Part shown: positions 7,735 through 16,086 of the stretch, piece after piece
Layout of the letters: each line of letters opens with the position of its first letter
How positions within the stretch are numbered: position 1 is the stretch's first letter
NCBI GenBank assembly: GCA_947629675.1
Contig: CANREM010000006.1
Location: 1-64,000 of the forward strand
Length of the DNA: 64,000 nucleotides
Reading direction: 5' to 3'
Source: an uncultured Clostridia bacterium
Lineage (GTDB): Bacteria; Bacillota; Clostridia; Christensenellales; Borkfalkiaceae
Notes under the pieces: generated by a model
What the model was told of the DNA's origin: nothing
The model's input: the letters and a program-made list of their open reading frames with translations, nothing else
Databases searched by the model: none
Program-made: the position numbers and the translations under genes

Positions 7735-8235
7735 TTACAAAAATTTCTCGAGGATCTTATATGCACGGCTGACCTTCTGGCGAACGTTTCCGCAGGTCAT
7801 ATTCAATTCGGCGGCGATCTCTTTGTGGGTGTATCCTTCCCAGAAATGCATGTGGAGAATTTTTTGGGACAGCGGATCGATATGCTGGAAGGCGAGATGG
7901 ATCGCGATGCTCTGGGTGGGGATCTCGCAATTGTGCGGGACCTTCAGATCGTCTGTGAGGGAGATCTCTTCGTGATGCCTCCTTAAAAGATCGATGGCCT
8001 TGTTGTCCGCCACGGAGAAGAGCCATTGCTGCGGCGCGTTGATGTATTCGATATGTTCCATGATCAAGAGTGTCTCAAAAACTTCCTGCGCAATATCTTC
8101 CGGACAAATGCTTTTTCCAAAACGAAATCGGAGATGCAGAATGATCCTTGCATAAAATTCCTGATATATCGGAGTGAGTGCCCGCTTATCGGTTTTGATT
8201 TTTTGGAGCAATTTGTTAAACTTTTGTGATTCCAT
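7735..8235 (-). CDS. ECF-type sigma-70 family RNA polymerase sigma factor
   Basis: The protein contains a region 2 segment (CPEDIAQEVFETLLIM and INAPQQWLFSVADNKAIDLLRRH) and a region 4 helix-turn-helix (PLSQKILHMHFWEGYTHKEIAAELNMTCGNVRQKVSRAYKIL). Region 3 is absent, as in ECF factors. I prefer the ATG at 8235 (166 aa, MESQKF). The longer track version starts at a TTG at 8268, and neither start has a good Shine-Dalgarno. Downstream are a secreted C39-like protein and a single-pass membrane protein, together a likely signalling operon. The target promoters cannot be read from this window. Confidence 0.85.
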   Translation of the reverse strand: MESQKFNKLLQKIKTDKRALTPIYQEFYARIILHLRFRFGKSICPEDIAQEVFETLLIMEHIEYINAPQQWLFSVADNKAIDLLRRHHEEISLTDDLKVPHNCEIPTQSIAIHLAFQHIDPLSQKILHMHFWEGYTHKEIAAELNMTCGNVRQKVSRAYKILEKFL

Positions 8236-8269
8236 CGTGCTTTTGGGGCCATTCGGTTTGTCAAGCAAG

Positions 8270-8301
8270 TCCCGGGGCGGGTATAGCAGCCCGCTTCGGG
8301 A
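8270..8301. promoter_or_regulatory. Long hairpin upstream of the ECF sigma gene
   Basis: A 12-bp stem (tcccggggcggg / cccgcttcggga, two G-U pairs) has an 8-nt loop. It would lie in the 5' leader of the sigma gene if transcription starts further upstream on the minus strand. On the plus strand it is followed by gctttta, so a weak terminator is the alternative. Confidence 0.4.
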
Positions 8302-8444
8302 GCTTTTATCTCACACAACAAACGTAAAAAATTTTGAAATAATTATACCATAAAGATAAAATGCGGTCAAGAATTTATGGGGCCTAAATGATGCAAATTT
8401 CTATCAGATATAGAGCTTTTTGTCAGATTACTTTGTTTTATTTT

Positions 8445-8518
8445 TTCGGCTAATATTAAAATAAATTAAATTTTAGCCGAAATTTTGTCTTGACAGAAAG
8501 TTCATTATCTGCTACAAT
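8445..8518 (+). promoter_or_regulatory. Promoter and palindromic operator of the second DUF4143 ATPase
   Basis: TTGACA (8490-8495), a 17-nt spacer and TACAAT (8513-8518) make a strong sigma-A promoter. Just upstream is a 9-bp inverted repeat ttcggctaa (8445-8453) / ttagccgaa (8473-8481), a candidate binding site. The Shine-Dalgarno ggagg at 8528 precedes the ATG at 8539. Confidence 0.65.
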
Positions 8519-8538
8519 AACGTCAGCGGAGGCGTGCA

Positions 8539-9768
8539 ATGGCTTATATTCAACGGCACATGGAAAGCAAGATCGAGGAGCTGAGCAAGATATGGCCGGC
8601 AATTTTATTGACGGGGCCGAGGCAGTCGGGAAAGACGACGATGCTTCGCCAACTTGCCGAAAAAGAGAATATCGGGAGAAAGTACGTATCATTGGACGAT
8701 CTCTCCACGAGAGAGTTGGCAAGAACAGACCCCAAAATGTTCTTGCAGATCTATTCTCCGCCGGTTTTGATCGATGAGGTGCAATATGCCCCCGCGCTCT
8801 TCACGTATATTAAAATTTACATCGATGAACACCATAATCCGGGGGATTTTTGGTTGACGGGTTCGCAAATTTTCCGTCTCATGAAAGGGGTACAGGAATC
8901 GCTTGCGGGCAGGGTTGCCCTTTTGCATATGTCCCCGCTTTCGCAGAGGGAGATCATAGGTGCCCCGCCTCGGCCGTTTACAACAAATTTTCAAGAACTT
9001 CTTCAAAGTGCTCAGCGCGTAAAAGCAATGACGACGCCGATGCTGTTCGAACGCATATGGAAGGGGAGCATGCCCGGGGTCTGCGGCAATATTTACGAGG
9101 ATAGAAATATCTACTATTCTTCCTATCTTTCAACGTATATCGAGCGGGATGTGCGGGAACTTTCGGGAGCAATCGACGCCTTAAAGTTTTCCAAATTCAT
9201 CACCGCGGTCGCGGCGAGGTGTGCACAACTTCTCAACTATAAAGCACTCGCAGAAGATGCGGATATCAATCAAGTGCAGGCGAAAGCGTGGCTGAATATC
9301 CTCGAAACATTGGGGATCGTCTTTCTTCTTCACCCTTATTCAAATAATGTGCTGAAACGCACGATCAAGACGCCCAAACTCTATTTCTATGATACGGGAC
9401 TTGTATGCTATCTCACGAAATGGTCCTCTCCCGAAGTAGCGGAGATGGGAGCGATGAGCGGTGCGCTTTTGGAAAATTTTGCCGTCTCCGAAATCATAAA
9501 AAGCTATCAGAACGTTGGGAAAGAACCCTTTATCTATTATTATCGGGACCATGACGCCAAAGAGATCGATGTGATCTTGGAGGGGGACGGAAAGCTCTGT
9601 CCGATCGAAATCAAAAAGACGGCGGATCCCGACAAGAGGATCACAAAAGCGTTTTCTCTGATCGAAAAATCGCCGCTAACACGCGGAACGTCCGCAGTTT
9701 TATGTATGACGGATTCCCTTGGGGCATTCGACCGTGAGAATTTGATCGTTCCGATTTGGCTCATTTGA
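8539..9768 (+). CDS. AAA ATPase with C-terminal DUF4143 domain
   Basis: The 409-aa protein has Walker A GPRQSGKTT (about 29-37) and Walker B PPVLIDEVQ (about 74-82), followed by the TGSQ sensor-like motif typical of AAA_14. The C-terminal region FYDTGLVCYL is the conserved start of DUF4143, and EIDVILEGDGKLCPIEIKK gives the D...ExK of the nuclease-like fold. The family is widespread in anaerobic bacteria and of unknown function. It is monocistronic with its own strong promoter. It resembles the gene at 387 in architecture but is clearly a different subfamily. Confidence 0.85.
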   Translation: MAYIQRHMESKIEELSKIWPAILLTGPRQSGKTTMLRQLAEKENIGRKYVSLDDLSTRELARTDPKMFLQIYSPPVLIDEVQYAPALFTYIKIYIDEHHNPGDFWLTGSQIFRLMKGVQESLAGRVALLHMSPLSQREIIGAPPRPFTTNFQELLQSAQRVKAMTTPMLFERIWKGSMPGVCGNIYEDRNIYYSSYLSTYIERDVRELSGAIDALKFSKFITAVAARCAQLLNYKALAEDADINQVQAKAWLNILETLGIVFLLHPYSNNVLKRTIKTPKLYFYDTGLVCYLTKWSSPEVAEMGAMSGALLENFAVSEIIKSYQNVGKEPFIYYYRDHDAKEIDVILEGDGKLCPIEIKKTADPDKRITKAFSLIEKSPLTRGTSAVLCMTDSLGAFDRENLIVPIWLI

Positions 9769-10099
9769 TGACGGAACACTTATTATGAAAAAAGCGGCAT
9801 TTAGAAAGTTTTCATTTGAGGAATTGAGGTTTTGTTCTAATTTGCGGGATTTTTTATACATTTCAATACATTCAAAAAATACATTTCGAAAGTCCGCTTT
9901 GGGGGAGAAGAATGTGTGAAAAGAGGCGAGAAATGTGATAAAAACAATCAAAAAGTGAAAATTACAATCAAAAGCATTGGCGAACGGTGGAGGAAAAAGA
10001 AGGAAATTGCTTTTTTATGGGTAGTATGATAAAATTTGATTGCTTTGCGCACAGCGCACGGCGTAAAACTCGCCGAAATGTTGCAAAATAGGAGTGCAT
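9769..10099. other. AT-rich intergenic region ahead of the ABC operon
   Basis: I see no RNA gene, terminator or repeat here that I can support. A TATGAT-like box near 10025 could serve the ABC operon, but no well-spaced -35 is present. AGGAG at 10090-10094 is the ribosome-binding site of the next gene. Confidence 0.35.
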
Positions 10100-10981
10100 A
10101 TGACAAACGACCCACGCTTTTCGCAGCCGTCCGTTGTGGCGGTAGTGCAATTCCCCCAGCCTCAGCCGCAGCCTCAGCCGCGGATCGTCATGCAGCAGCC
10201 CCCGCAGCCCGCTTCCCAGCCGAGCCATAAACGGCTCCCGGATGCGCAGGAAGTGGTCTCCGTCAAGGGGCTGTGCAAACGCTATTCCCGCAAGGCACCC
10301 TGGGCGGTGACGGATGTCTCCTTCACCTGCCGTGAGGGGGAGATCGTCGGCATTCTCGGCCATAACGGCGCGGGGAAATCGACGACGCTCAAATGTCTCG
10401 AAGGCATGCTTCCCTTTGAGAAGGGGGAGATCAAGATCGCCGGCTACGACATCCGCAAACAGGCGGAGAAGGCGAAGTCGATGATGGGGTTCGTCACCGA
10501 CAATCATGCGACCTTTGTCAAAATGACGGGCCTTCAATATCTCAATTTCATGGCGGACGTATACGAAGTCCCCACCAATTTGCGCCTGAAAAGGCTCAAG
10601 GAACTCGACGCCGTCTTTCAGCTCGGCAAGCCCATCGGGAACCTCATTTCCTCCTATTCGCACGGCATGCGGCAGAAGATCTGTATGATGGGGTCTCTCA
10701 TTCACCATCCGAAGCTCTGGATCCTCGACGAACCAATGACGGGGCTTGATCCCCGCACCATGCGTGCGGTGCAGGACTTCATGCACGCCTACGTCGCGGA
10801 GGGGAACACCATCCTCTTCTCCTCGCACGCACTCAACACCGTGGCAAAGCTGTGCGACCGTGTCGTCCTCATCAGGAAGGGCAAGCAGGTGAACGAGCTT
10901 GACATGATAAATATTTACGCCCAGAATCCCAATTTCGATTTCGAGGAGTATTTCTTACGCAATGAAGGACAGGAAGAATAA
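10100..10981 (+). CDS. ABC transporter ATP-binding protein
   Basis: The 293-aa protein has Walker A GHNGAGKST (about 87-95), a signature SYSHGMRQK in place of LSGGQ, Walker B LWILDEPMTGLDP, and a switch histidine in FSSHALNT. The degenerate signature and the following permease suit the ABC-2 type exporter class. The first 50 residues are an unusual Pro/Gln-rich leader (PQPQPQPQPR) not present in the family core. I use the ATG at 10100 because AGGAG ends 5 nt before it; the track's start is a GTG at 10094. The 3' end overlaps the permease gene by 20 nt. The substrate is unknown. Confidence 0.9.
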   Translation: MTNDPRFSQPSVVAVVQFPQPQPQPQPRIVMQQPPQPASQPSHKRLPDAQEVVSVKGLCKRYSRKAPWAVTDVSFTCREGEIVGILGHNGAGKSTTLKCLEGMLPFEKGEIKIAGYDIRKQAEKAKSMMGFVTDNHATFVKMTGLQYLNFMADVYEVPTNLRLKRLKELDAVFQLGKPIGNLISSYSHGMRQKICMMGSLIHHPKLWILDEPMTGLDPRTMRAVQDFMHAYVAEGNTILFSSHALNTVAKLCDRVVLIRKGKQVNELDMINIYAQNPNFDFEEYFLRNEGQEE

Positions 10982-12695
10982 GGCGGCCGTCGGCCGCAAG
11001 AGGACCGCTCGAAAGACGGGGGGCGTCAACTTTCGCATGGTGGGCGCGCTCCTTCGCAAGGGGAGAGAGGAGCGGCGTTCGATGTTCAAAGCGGGGCAAT
11101 TCGATCTCCTCGGTTTTTTGCTGCGCGTCTTGCTCGCAGGGGCGATCGTCGCCCTCTTTGTGGTTTTCTTCGGCCGCTTTGTCGGCGTATATGCCGCCAT
11201 AAAGACCGCCGGGAAGCCGGACCTTGTGTCGCGCTCCAATGAGCTTTTGACCATCCTTTATTCGGCAATTTTCCTCGGCATGGTGGTCGGCGGCGTGGGA
11301 CAGCTCGGCAGGGAACTCTTTACCGCCGACGATATGAAGCTCTATTCGGCGATGCCCATCAACGCGCGCACCCTCTTCGTCGCGCGGCTCCTCTCCATCT
11401 ACCGCGGGCAACTCGTTATCGCGCTCGTTGCCTTCACGACGGTGAATGCGACGTTTGCATGGCGGGTGAACGTCACGGCCACCTTCTGGCTTCTCTCTTT
11501 CGGGAGCTGCTTCCTCATCCCGCTCATCACGATCGGGATCGCGGCCGTCATCGTGCCCCTCTTCCAAGTGGTCAAAAGGTTCCTCAAAGAGCGGTATATC
11601 CTCATGTTCATCGTGCTGACCGCCCTCCTCGGGGTGGCGATCTGGCTGTATTCCATCATTTTGAGCGGCGTAAAGCAGCTCCTCCTCGGCGACAGCCTCA
11701 AATATTTCTTCAACGAGAAGATCATGAGGGGGATCGGAAAGGCGTGTTCCTTCCTCTATCCCGCCCGCTTCCTTGCGGACATCATGACGGGTGTAAGGCC
11801 GCTTCAAAGCTGGCTGGGGCTTATCGGCGTCGCTGTCGCCGGCATCGCGCTCTCCATGATCATCATCAGGAGCATTCTGACGCGCTCTCTGCAGGCCCGC
11901 AACCAAGGCTCTTCCGCGGCCGCCTTCCGCAACAGCGTCATAAAGGGGAAGGGGTCGAAATTCGCCGCCCTCCTCAAGAAGGAATTTCTGCACATCTTCA
12001 GGACGCCTTCTTACATGTTCTCCTATTTCTCGGTGGCACTCATCATGCCCCTCATGGTCTACTTCTGCATGGACGTCGGGGCCTCTCTCGTCGTCAATCT
12101 CGTGGGGCTTGACTGCGAACTCGAACTTGCGATCTTCCTCACCATCCTCTTCGGGGCACTCACGAACGTATTCTGTGCAACAAACATCAGCCGTGACGGC
12201 GAAATGTTTTATGCGGTGAAGGCCATGCCGATCGGCTACAAGACGGTGTTCCTCTCGAAGATCGTTCTCTGCCTCATCGTCACGGCAATTTCGCAGGTCG
12301 CCTCCGCGGTCACTCTGTGCGCTGCAGGCATGGTGGGCATCGCGGACGCCGCATTTATCGGCCTTGTCGGGCTGCTCTTCAGTTTTGCGAATATCGCGGT
12401 CGCGACGCGGTATGACTTCAACCATGCAAAATTCTCGACGGAGGACGACGGCGAGATCAAGGAATCCTCGGGGACGGTCTCCATCGTCATCGTGGTAGGC
12501 TTGCTCTTTTCCTTCCTCGTCGGCGGGCTTGTGTTCGTACTTAAAATACTCGGCCAGCTCCGCTCCTTCGAGATCGGCTATCTCACCTATGTGCTTGCGG
12601 GAGGGATCGCGCTCCTTGCCGTGGCACTTGCGAACTTCTATCTCTTCTTCCGCTTGAGGAAGAAATATTATGAATTTTCGGGGGGCGGCATCTGA
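10962..12695 (+). CDS. ABC transporter permease (ABC-2-like)
   Basis: The 577-aa protein has a basic cytoplasmic start (MKDRKNKAAVGRKRTARK), then many hydrophobic segments arranged as two sets of membrane helices around a cytoplasmic loop (GSKFAALLKKEFLHIFRTPSY). This is the pattern of large ABC-2 type permeases with a duplicated half. It overlaps the ATPase gene by 20 nt and the next gene by 1 nt (TGATG), so the three are one transcript. The cargo is not evident. The long minus-strand ORF of 614 aa over it is a composition artefact. Confidence 0.8.
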   Translation: MKDRKNKAAVGRKRTARKTGGVNFRMVGALLRKGREERRSMFKAGQFDLLGFLLRVLLAGAIVALFVVFFGRFVGVYAAIKTAGKPDLVSRSNELLTILYSAIFLGMVVGGVGQLGRELFTADDMKLYSAMPINARTLFVARLLSIYRGQLVIALVAFTTVNATFAWRVNVTATFWLLSFGSCFLIPLITIGIAAVIVPLFQVVKRFLKERYILMFIVLTALLGVAIWLYSIILSGVKQLLLGDSLKYFFNEKIMRGIGKACSFLYPARFLADIMTGVRPLQSWLGLIGVAVAGIALSMIIIRSILTRSLQARNQGSSAAAFRNSVIKGKGSKFAALLKKEFLHIFRTPSYMFSYFSVALIMPLMVYFCMDVGASLVVNLVGLDCELELAIFLTILFGALTNVFCATNISRDGEMFYAVKAMPIGYKTVFLSKIVLCLIVTAISQVASAVTLCAAGMVGIADAAFIGLVGLLFSFANIAVATRYDFNHAKFSTEDDGEIKESSGTVSIVIVVGLLFSFLVGGLVFVLKILGQLRSFEIGYLTYVLAGGIALLAVALANFYLFFRLRKKYYEFSGGGI

Positions 12696-15600
12696 TGAGA
12701 AAAACATTGCTTGCACTCATATTGGTCATTCCGATGGTGTTCGTCATCGTCATCTTTACCTCGGTGAACATCATTAGTCTCGTCATGCCGCCCCCCGTGA
12801 GCGGCATCGAGCTCCGTTCTGAGGACGTGGGTGAAGACGGTTCCATCTATATCGATATGGCGGAGGACCGCCACGCGACCGTCGTCGCCGAGGTCCAGCC
12901 GAGCAATGCGGCGGAGAAGGGCTTCACGCTCTCCTCAAGCGATACAAACGTCGCCGAAGTCACGGAGGACGGGCTTATCATTCCCACGGGGGAGGGCAAG
13001 GCGAAGATCGTCGCGACGAGCAACGACAAGGGATTTACGGACAGCCTTCCCGTCGTCGTGGTGTCTTCCAAGCCATATGCCTTCGACTTTGACCTCAAGG
13101 ACGCCGAGGGGAATGCCGTCACGCTCAACGAGACGCAGTCGGGATATAGCGGCACGATCCCCACGGGAAGTTACACCTATGACGTGGCCGTCCATCCCGT
13201 GCAATTCAACGCCTACACCATCAGCGACATCAGCGGCGTCTTTTCGCAGCTCGAGCGCAGCACGCGGACGATCTTCTTTCCGTTTTCGGGGAAGGCAGAG
13301 TTTACCATCCTCGTCGATGGCGGGATAGCCGGTGCGATCGAAAAGAAGGTCAGCCTCGATATCTCGAAGCCTTCCTCCTCTTCCGTCATCATCAACGGCC
13401 AAGTGGTGGAGGACGAGAATGCATTCGGCGGGTTGCAGGTGACGGAGGGGACGACGGAGACGACGCTCTATGTGGAATGTATGGGCGGCCGTCCCACCTT
13501 CAGCTCCGAAAAGGCGCGCGCGGAAATCAATGGAAGAGATGGGAAGTACACCCTCGACATCACCTTTGACGAAGATGCGGGCAGCGAGATCGAAGCGACG
13601 CTCATTGCGGGAAGGAAGGAGTACCATTTCCTCATCTCCTTCACGGAATTTGCATTCTCCGTCTTTTCGGACAATACCCTTCTCCCCATGGAGGACGGCT
13701 CGCGGCAGACGACTGTATTGACGGGCACATCCGTCTCCTTCTATGCCGTTGCATCGGGCGGTGCGAAGGGAGTGGAATACAGCTGGGTCTACACGGGTCC
13801 CCAAGAGGACATCACGGTGGACGGGGGGACGCTCACTCTGAATGCGGCAGCGGGGGGAGATTATACTCTCTCCGTCGAAGCGGTCTATCACGAGACGAGA
13901 AAAGAGGCACTCATCCACGTCTCCATCATCAACAACGTGAGCGTCGTCCAGATCAACAACGACGTCAAGTGCGACCTCGCGGAACGCTATACGATCGCAG
14001 GCATGGTATACACATCCGCGCTCAAGACGGCGGAAAACGTCTATCCGCTCCTCGTCTACACCTACAGCACATCGGGCATCGGGCTTGCGGGGGAGGACAT
14101 TGTCTATACCGTCTCGGACGAGAGCGTCGCCAAGGTGGAGATGCGCGGCGGTGCGCCCGTCCTTATCCCCAAGGGAACGGGAGCGATCACGGTGAATGCC
14201 GCATGGAAGGGGAACGCCGCCTTCGGAAGGAATGTGCAGGGCACCCTGAATGTCAACGTCGTCAAGGAGGCGGTGGCGGTGAAGAATGCCCCCGAACTCG
14301 TTGCGGCGACGGACGCTTCTCTTCCCGTCGTTCTCACGGCGGACATCAAGCTCGGAACGAATTCTGCGGGCGAAGTTCTCTCCGTTTCCGAACGGGAAAA
14401 AGTTCTTCAGAGTCACCGCATGAAGTCTACCTATAACATTGAATGGTACAAAAAGTCGCAGGATGCCGATGAGAAGGATGCCCTCGTCACCTATGTCATG
14501 GAGTTCAAAGCGGATGTCTATGGCAACGGAAAATACATCGACGCGGGCAACTACACCCATGCCGTTGACGGCAGAGATCAGCCTCAGTTCTCTATCTACA
14601 GGGATCCGCTGTATTTCGTCAACTATAAGCAAATGGCGAGCGTGGCGGGACAGGACAACTGCGCCTTCCTCGTCCGAACGGACGGCGTAAAACTCTACGG
14701 CGTCAACCTGCTCGGGTGCAGTGACGAATTGCTCGCCGACGAGAAAGGCGCGTATGACCTCACCCAGCTCAACCACACGGGCACTACGCTCGAGGTGAAT
14801 GCTTCCGCCGAGATCGTCAACTGCCGCATCCGCAACGGGCGAAACGTCATCCGTGCTTACGGCGGCAACCGAGACGGAAGTAAGTATTTCATCAATAGCC
14901 TTTCCGAAAATACCGCCGGGGTGGACAGCGAGCGCATCCATGTCACGATCGACGGCTGTATCCTTGCACAGGGGAGGGAGTTTATCCTCAAGATCGGCGC
15001 GAACAAGGCTCTTCATGCGAACCTTACAAACGGCCAACAGCCCGCTCTTACGGATGAGAGAGGCATGCCGTACAACGACGCCGGGGGGAACAACCTCTAC
15101 GGCGGCGGGAAGCTCCACGAGGACGCATGGTTCTATCAGCAATATGTGATGACGGACGTCACCCTCAAAAATTCCGTCCTCGAGACGAGCGGTCTCTTCA
15201 CCGTCGGCATCGAGAGCAACTTTGCGGGCGAATATCTCTATCCGGGCGGGGAGAATTATAACGGCTTTACCACCGACTGGGAGTGGTCGGGCGGCACTTC
15301 GTTTGCGAGCGTCCTGCGCCTTCATGGGGATGTGCGCCTGTATGACTGGAAGGACATCACCCTCATCAATTCCTCCACCCTCATCGAGTCGCCCACCGGC
15401 GTTCTGTCTGGCTGGCTCAATCTGAACATCGCGAGCATGATCGAATACGTTACGAAGCTGGATCCGGATCTCTATGGCTCTCTCATCGAGCCGACCTCGG
15501 ACGGGAAGAAATTCGTACACGGCGGCATCGCCTATTACGGCGGCGGCAGAAATTATGCCTGCCTCGACACGGCGGGACTCAACGAGTCGCTCGGCGATTT

Positions 15601-15817
15601 TACGCACCTGGGCGTCAATATCGGGATACTTGCCGGGGGCGACACGGCCGAGATGCAGCGGCAGGGTGAACTTCTTCCCAAGGCGGCGGGCACGCACGAC
15701 TTCAACTTCTATATGTATGGGAAGGACAGTGCGAACAACTATGTCAAGCAGAGGAGCGACGAACAGCGCGGGCTGAAATACAAGGGCGTCGCAGCCGTTC
15801 CGCTCTTTGAAAAATAA
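12695..15817 (+). CDS. Large exported protein with Ig-like (Big2-type) repeats
   Basis: The 1040-aa protein starts with an uncleaved-looking membrane anchor (LLALILVIPMVFVIVIFTSV). The region after it (VSGIELRSEDVG..., ATVVAEVQPSNAAEKGFTLSSSDTNVAEV, GEGKAKIVATSNDKG) matches bacterial Ig-like Big2 domains, and a second such stretch (SVAKVEMRGGAPVLIPKGTGAITVNA) lies near residue 475-500. The C-terminal half (about 600-1040) is beta-rich with many short hydrophobic strands and could be a beta-helix, but I do not recognise it. It is co-transcribed and translationally coupled with an ABC ATPase and permease, so it may be an envelope partner of the transporter or a surface protein that depends on it. 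Confidence 0.7.
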   Translation: MRKTLLALILVIPMVFVIVIFTSVNIISLVMPPPVSGIELRSEDVGEDGSIYIDMAEDRHATVVAEVQPSNAAEKGFTLSSSDTNVAEVTEDGLIIPTGEGKAKIVATSNDKGFTDSLPVVVVSSKPYAFDFDLKDAEGNAVTLNETQSGYSGTIPTGSYTYDVAVHPVQFNAYTISDISGVFSQLERSTRTIFFPFSGKAEFTILVDGGIAGAIEKKVSLDISKPSSSSVIINGQVVEDENAFGGLQVTEGTTETTLYVECMGGRPTFSSEKARAEINGRDGKYTLDITFDEDAGSEIEATLIAGRKEYHFLISFTEFAFSVFSDNTLLPMEDGSRQTTVLTGTSVSFYAVASGGAKGVEYSWVYTGPQEDITVDGGTLTLNAAAGGDYTLSVEAVYHETRKEALIHVSIINNVSVVQINNDVKCDLAERYTIAGMVYTSALKTAENVYPLLVYTYSTSGIGLAGEDIVYTVSDESVAKVEMRGGAPVLIPKGTGAITVNAAWKGNAAFGRNVQGTLNVNVVKEAVAVKNAPELVAATDASLPVVLTADIKLGTNSAGEVLSVSEREKVLQSHRMKSTYNIEWYKKSQDADEKDALVTYVMEFKADVYGNGKYIDAGNYTHAVDGRDQPQFSIYRDPLYFVNYKQMASVAGQDNCAFLVRTDGVKLYGVNLLGCSDELLADEKGAYDLTQLNHTGTTLEVNASAEIVNCRIRNGRNVIRAYGGNRDGSKYFINSLSENTAGVDSERIHVTIDGCILAQGREFILKIGANKALHANLTNGQQPALTDERGMPYNDAGGNNLYGGGKLHEDAWFYQQYVMTDVTLKNSVLETSGLFTVGIESNFAGEYLYPGGENYNGFTTDWEWSGGTSFASVLRLHGDVRLYDWKDITLINSSTLIESPTGVLSGWLNLNIASMIEYVTKLDPDLYGSLIEPTSDGKKFVHGGIAYYGGGRNYACLDTAGLNESLGDFTHLGVNIGILAGGDTAEMQRQGELLPKAAGTHDFNFYMYGKDSANNYVKQRSDEQRGLKYKGVAAVPLFEK

Positions 15818-15829
15818 GATATTTTTCGG

Positions 15830-15863
15830 CGGGTCCGCTAAGTGGGCGGACCCGTATTTTTTT
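15830..15863 (+). terminator. Terminator of the ABC operon
   Basis: The stem cgggtccgc / gcggacccg is followed by tattttttt, 13 nt after the stop codon. Confidence 0.85.
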
Positions 15864-15895
15864 GCAAAAAAGGTGGGAATATACGCTCTCCCGAG

Positions 15896-15924
15896 TTGAC
15901 ATTTTTGCGGGCGGCGGATATAAT
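15896..15924 (+). promoter_or_regulatory. Sigma-A promoter of mgtE
   Basis: A consensus TTGACA (15896-15901), a 17-nt spacer and TATAAT (15919-15924). Transcription would begin near 15931, giving a leader of about 155 nt before the mgtE start. Confidence 0.85.
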
Positions 15925-15930
15925 AGAAGA

Positions 15931-16086
15931 AAAAGTACAAGGAGGCAGGCCGTGAAAGGGCGAAGTACCAAAGTCGCAGACCGAATGCAAAAGCCGTGGT
16001 TCGCGGTCCGTCATCCCGCGTAATTTTTTTCACGGCTTCTTTCCTCTGCGCACATCGCTTTTCAAATTATTTTGCGAGGTGAAGAT
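15931..16086 (+). ncRNA. Structured mgtE leader with attenuator architecture (orphan riboswitch candidate)
   Basis: The leader has an intrinsic terminator: stem cgcgg (16002-16006) / ccgcg (16016-16020) followed by taattttttt. An upstream gaccg (15979-15983) can pair with cggtc (16004-16008), which overlaps the terminator stem and would act as antiterminator. A 9-bp helix gccgtgaaa (15949-15957) / tttcacggc (16028-16036) can close the whole element. It does not show the conserved sequence of the M-box magnesium riboswitch or other classes I know. Control of a magnesium transporter gene by an ion or metabolite is the natural guess. No covariation has been tested. Confidence 0.5.

Noticed and set aside
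12935-16033. 1032-aa minus-strand ORF
   Set aside because: It lies antisense to the Ig-like protein gene; no signal, motif or promoter, explained by base composition. The same applies to 10872-12716, 32658-34460 and 43850-45571.
15931-16086. M-box (ykoK) magnesium riboswitch
   Set aside because: The conserved M-box segments are not present, so only an unclassified attenuator is reported.
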